A DNA stretch of 34,052 nucleotides from Clostridiaceae bacterium (GTDB lineage Bacteria; Bacillota; Clostridia; Lachnospirales; Lachnospiraceae). Where the stretch lies: the NCBI GenBank assembly GCA_021200535.1, contig JAJQGL010000074.1:1-34052 (forward strand). The letters are read 5' to 3'. The notes below the pieces were generated by a model. The model made no database searches and was not told the origin of the DNA. It saw nothing but the letters and a program-made list of their open reading frames with translations. Below are positions 33,501 to 34,052 of this stretch, in pieces. The first letter of the stretch is position 1, and each line of letters opens with the position of its first letter. The position numbers were made by a program, and so were the translations under genes.

Positions 33501-33841
33501 CCCAACTCTACCTTTACATGGGTAAGCCCGCACCCAGTCTCCGGATTAAACAGCCAATTCATAATTTCCCAATATTCATCCGGATGCTCCTCCTTATAAT
33601 CTAAAAGAAGCCTTGATGAATTATTGCATGATACAGTACCAAGCCCCCGGAACACATCTACCGGGTTTTCATTAACTGTACTGCCATCAATCTCCATTTC
33701 ATAAGTCACATCCTCTGAAAGCTTTGCTGAAGAGTGTGACGTTACTCCCCCATCTATAAAGTGCATAGACGTTATCAACAATCCCACAATGCAAAAAATT
33801 GCTATTCCTTTTTTCCATAATTGACTCTTTTTTTCTGTCAT
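30524..33841 (-). CDS. Secreted GH59 galactocerebrosidase-like enzyme with lectin and LRR modules
   Basis: 1105 aa with an N-terminal signal-anchor (KGIAIFCIVGLLITSMHFID). The catalytic barrel starts FRGLGTVSCNNSSRLLLDYK and contains CGLTHVKVELGCD, SGAEPS and WGEPGWI. These follow the GH59 (galactosylceramidase, GALC) order GLGG..SRLL, ILKVEIGGD, GTEPS, FPGW. Acid/base E211 lies in QNEKS (WNERS in GALC) and nucleophile E343 in WNSEDS (WSSEDF in GALC). The spacing is 132 rather than 76 residues, pointing to insertions. Residues about 600-800 form the GALC-type lectin domain. A further beta-sandwich (FEGTGIYFTGEASEMPDLQI), a Thr/Glu/Pro linker and a BspA-like leucine-rich repeat tail (ITTVGKKAFYGCRKLKTVKC) follow. 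GAGGAGG precedes the ATG. The predicted activity is release of beta-galactose from galactolipid-like substrates. Confidence 0.9.
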   Translation of the reverse strand: MTEKKSQLWKKGIAIFCIVGLLITSMHFIDGGVTSHSSAKLSEDVTYEMEIDGSTVNENPVDVFRGLGTVSCNNSSRLLLDYKEEHPDEYWEIMNWLFNPETGCGLTHVKVELGCDQDTSSGAEPSTKRTEDEPANVSRGAGFHFAADAKSINPDITVDILRWGEPGWITNEKETDEEIYAARYKWFKETIDAVYDVYGMKIDYVGACQNEKSVSFPSISDDGEINNTKDNAMKWTIYLSNALKSEEDERYDYSSIKIVVADEVSNCAVAKCLLYDIINQDEENPSVKEQVKYQLAKEFREAVDVVGTHYHTNYDNGKEGYSNPSNWLKELNETYQKEIWNSEDSPSTTVSQNADNATNLDSPATGGNGILDIANRFINGYYYSSMTMMEYQPSVAAYFSGSVYYPKQLMSANHPWSGYYTVDASVPMTMHFTHFIKKGWKYIDSACYGDGEKDRPILNTTRNEMTAMDPETEDYSSVITNDSAYTRTYNISVTNLDSASKEVAVWETKASGSTSNYDENWLRKIDTITPTQGSDGIYTYTVEVAPYTIVTLTTTDGQKEYQEIAEMTSANDTSLDQPLALEYTDDFEYADYSEDYLESRGGTPRYTTDLNGAFEVVEQNNGNHALMQQIYDGNETVGWSGGAGADPSTSLGDDTWANYQVSIDTCFDERGTDDNYVTLTARYSCTSADTGYTLKLYQNGKWSFESAEKTYASGTLEELKEWNTLTVAVNGTTVSASVNGEELVFAEAEKNISLAGRVCLGSAKYRNCFDDLYVERINGANPYITRYDDLSSVLSFSDEWERTSGNSYTLYDRTMSCNTASGASVSVTFEGTGIYFTGEASEMPDLQISVNGETYDNAKRLIASNRQVNTLISGLTYGTYTVELTVQSDTYVIDTVEIEGEAASNVAERPARTTKPTLVPTVTEEPTATEMPNTTEMPDTTETPTELTESPSTESPSPADTSDNTLKKGSTATVNGIVYKVTKTGTNPTVAVKKLTAAQKKKTALTIPETVSIKKQKYKVTSISAGAVKNNKKLNTLKIGKNITTVGKKAFYGCRKLKTVKCSGNVIKTVGKKAFSLTASKLKLSTPMKKKAAYRKLFRKAGARC

Positions 33842-33870
33842 ATCTTCCTCCTCATCTCAAAAATATATTC

Positions 33871-33892
33871 CTGCAACATTCTATTTTTGCAG
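33871..33892. promoter_or_regulatory. Possible operator upstream of the GH59 gene
   Basis: CTGCAA (33871-33876) and TTGCAG (33887-33892) form a 6-base inverted repeat with a 10-base spacer, 30 bases before the start codon. It could be a regulator site or an RNA hairpin. No clear sigma-A promoter was found for the GH59 gene in the A/T-rich 33893-33990 stretch. Confidence 0.3.
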
Positions 33893-33999
33893 ATTACTAC
33901 ATAAAAAATTTTAACATTATCAAAACAATCAAACCATTTCATATCTGGCGAAAAAATCAGAAAAATATCCGATTTTTAGAGAACAATTGTATTTTTTAT

Positions 34000-34007
34000 G
34001 ATATAAT
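34000..34007 (+). promoter_or_regulatory. Probable rightward promoter at the window edge
   Basis: TATAAT (34002-34007) is preceded by TGA, an extended -10, in A/T-rich DNA. No clear -35 is seen. A small hairpin CACGC/GCGTG (34017-34029) starts about ten bases downstream. It would drive a gene outside the window. Confidence 0.35.
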
Positions 34008-34052
34008 AAAGACTGCCACGCGGAGCGTGTGTAGATAACGATCATGAAGCTC

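Noticed and set aside
34014-34032. CGCGGAGCGTG at the right edge as a third copy of the dispersed repeat
   Set aside because: Only about ten bases agree with the end of the repeat, and the flanking order differs; a chance small hairpin is more likely.

Overview
The window looks like a chromosomal segment of a gut-type Lachnospiraceae (Clostridia, Firmicutes). The reasons are a T-box-controlled valS, an infC-rpmI-rplT operon, Gram-positive ribosome binding sites throughout, and a DUF5716/DUF5717 gene pair that I know only from Lachnospiraceae. Two large secreted glycoside hydrolases carry Lachnospiraceae-style C-terminal surface modules. Most genes are on the minus strand. No tRNA, rRNA or CRISPR array was seen.

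Layout. (1) 1-7000: an unknown plus-strand gene, a bidirectional terminator, valS with a T-box leader and promoter, a membrane-anchored zinc-ribbon protein with a 12-residue minisatellite, and a lipoprotein. (2) 6990-9310: an accessory graveyard with a truncated YhcG/DUF1016 gene, a broken LytTR-type receiver, and IS110 and IS3 family remnants. An apparently intact holin-like type I toxin-antitoxin locus sits among them, whose 38-codon toxin is too short for ordinary gene calling. (3) 9375-13261: an ECF sigma/anti-sigma pair, a secreted helical protein interrupted at a run of seven G, two tandem paralogous membrane-anchored proteins, and two small fragments. (4) 13460-15080: infC-rpmI-rplT with a long leader, a consensus promoter and an AUU start codon for infC. 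(5) 15284-23804: a four-gene minus-strand operon made of a very large DUF5717 scaffold, a DUF5716 protein with an Hsp70/actin-like outline, a TPR protein and a two-TM coiled-coil protein. It is transcribed divergently from a CobD/HisC-like PLP enzyme. (6) 23830-26500: an XRE regulator and a DUF368 (PopT-like) / AI-2E-family permease operon. (7) 26535-33841: a GH2 beta-galactosidase and a GH59 galactocerebrosidase-like enzyme, both exported.

How the parts fit. The DUF5717-DUF5716-TPR-coiled-coil operon is the best candidate for an undescribed system: an Hsp70-like ATPase fold encoded with two helical-repeat scaffolds and a membrane anchor, sharing a back-to-back promoter region with a PLP enzyme. 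The GH59/GH2 pair suggests extracellular removal of terminal beta-galactose, possibly from galactosylceramide-like glycolipids. The sigma/anti-sigma pair lies beside exported proteins of unknown function and may control them.

Limits: all family names come from motif recognition by eye. No database search, structure prediction or alignment program was run. Promoters and RNA structures were read manually.
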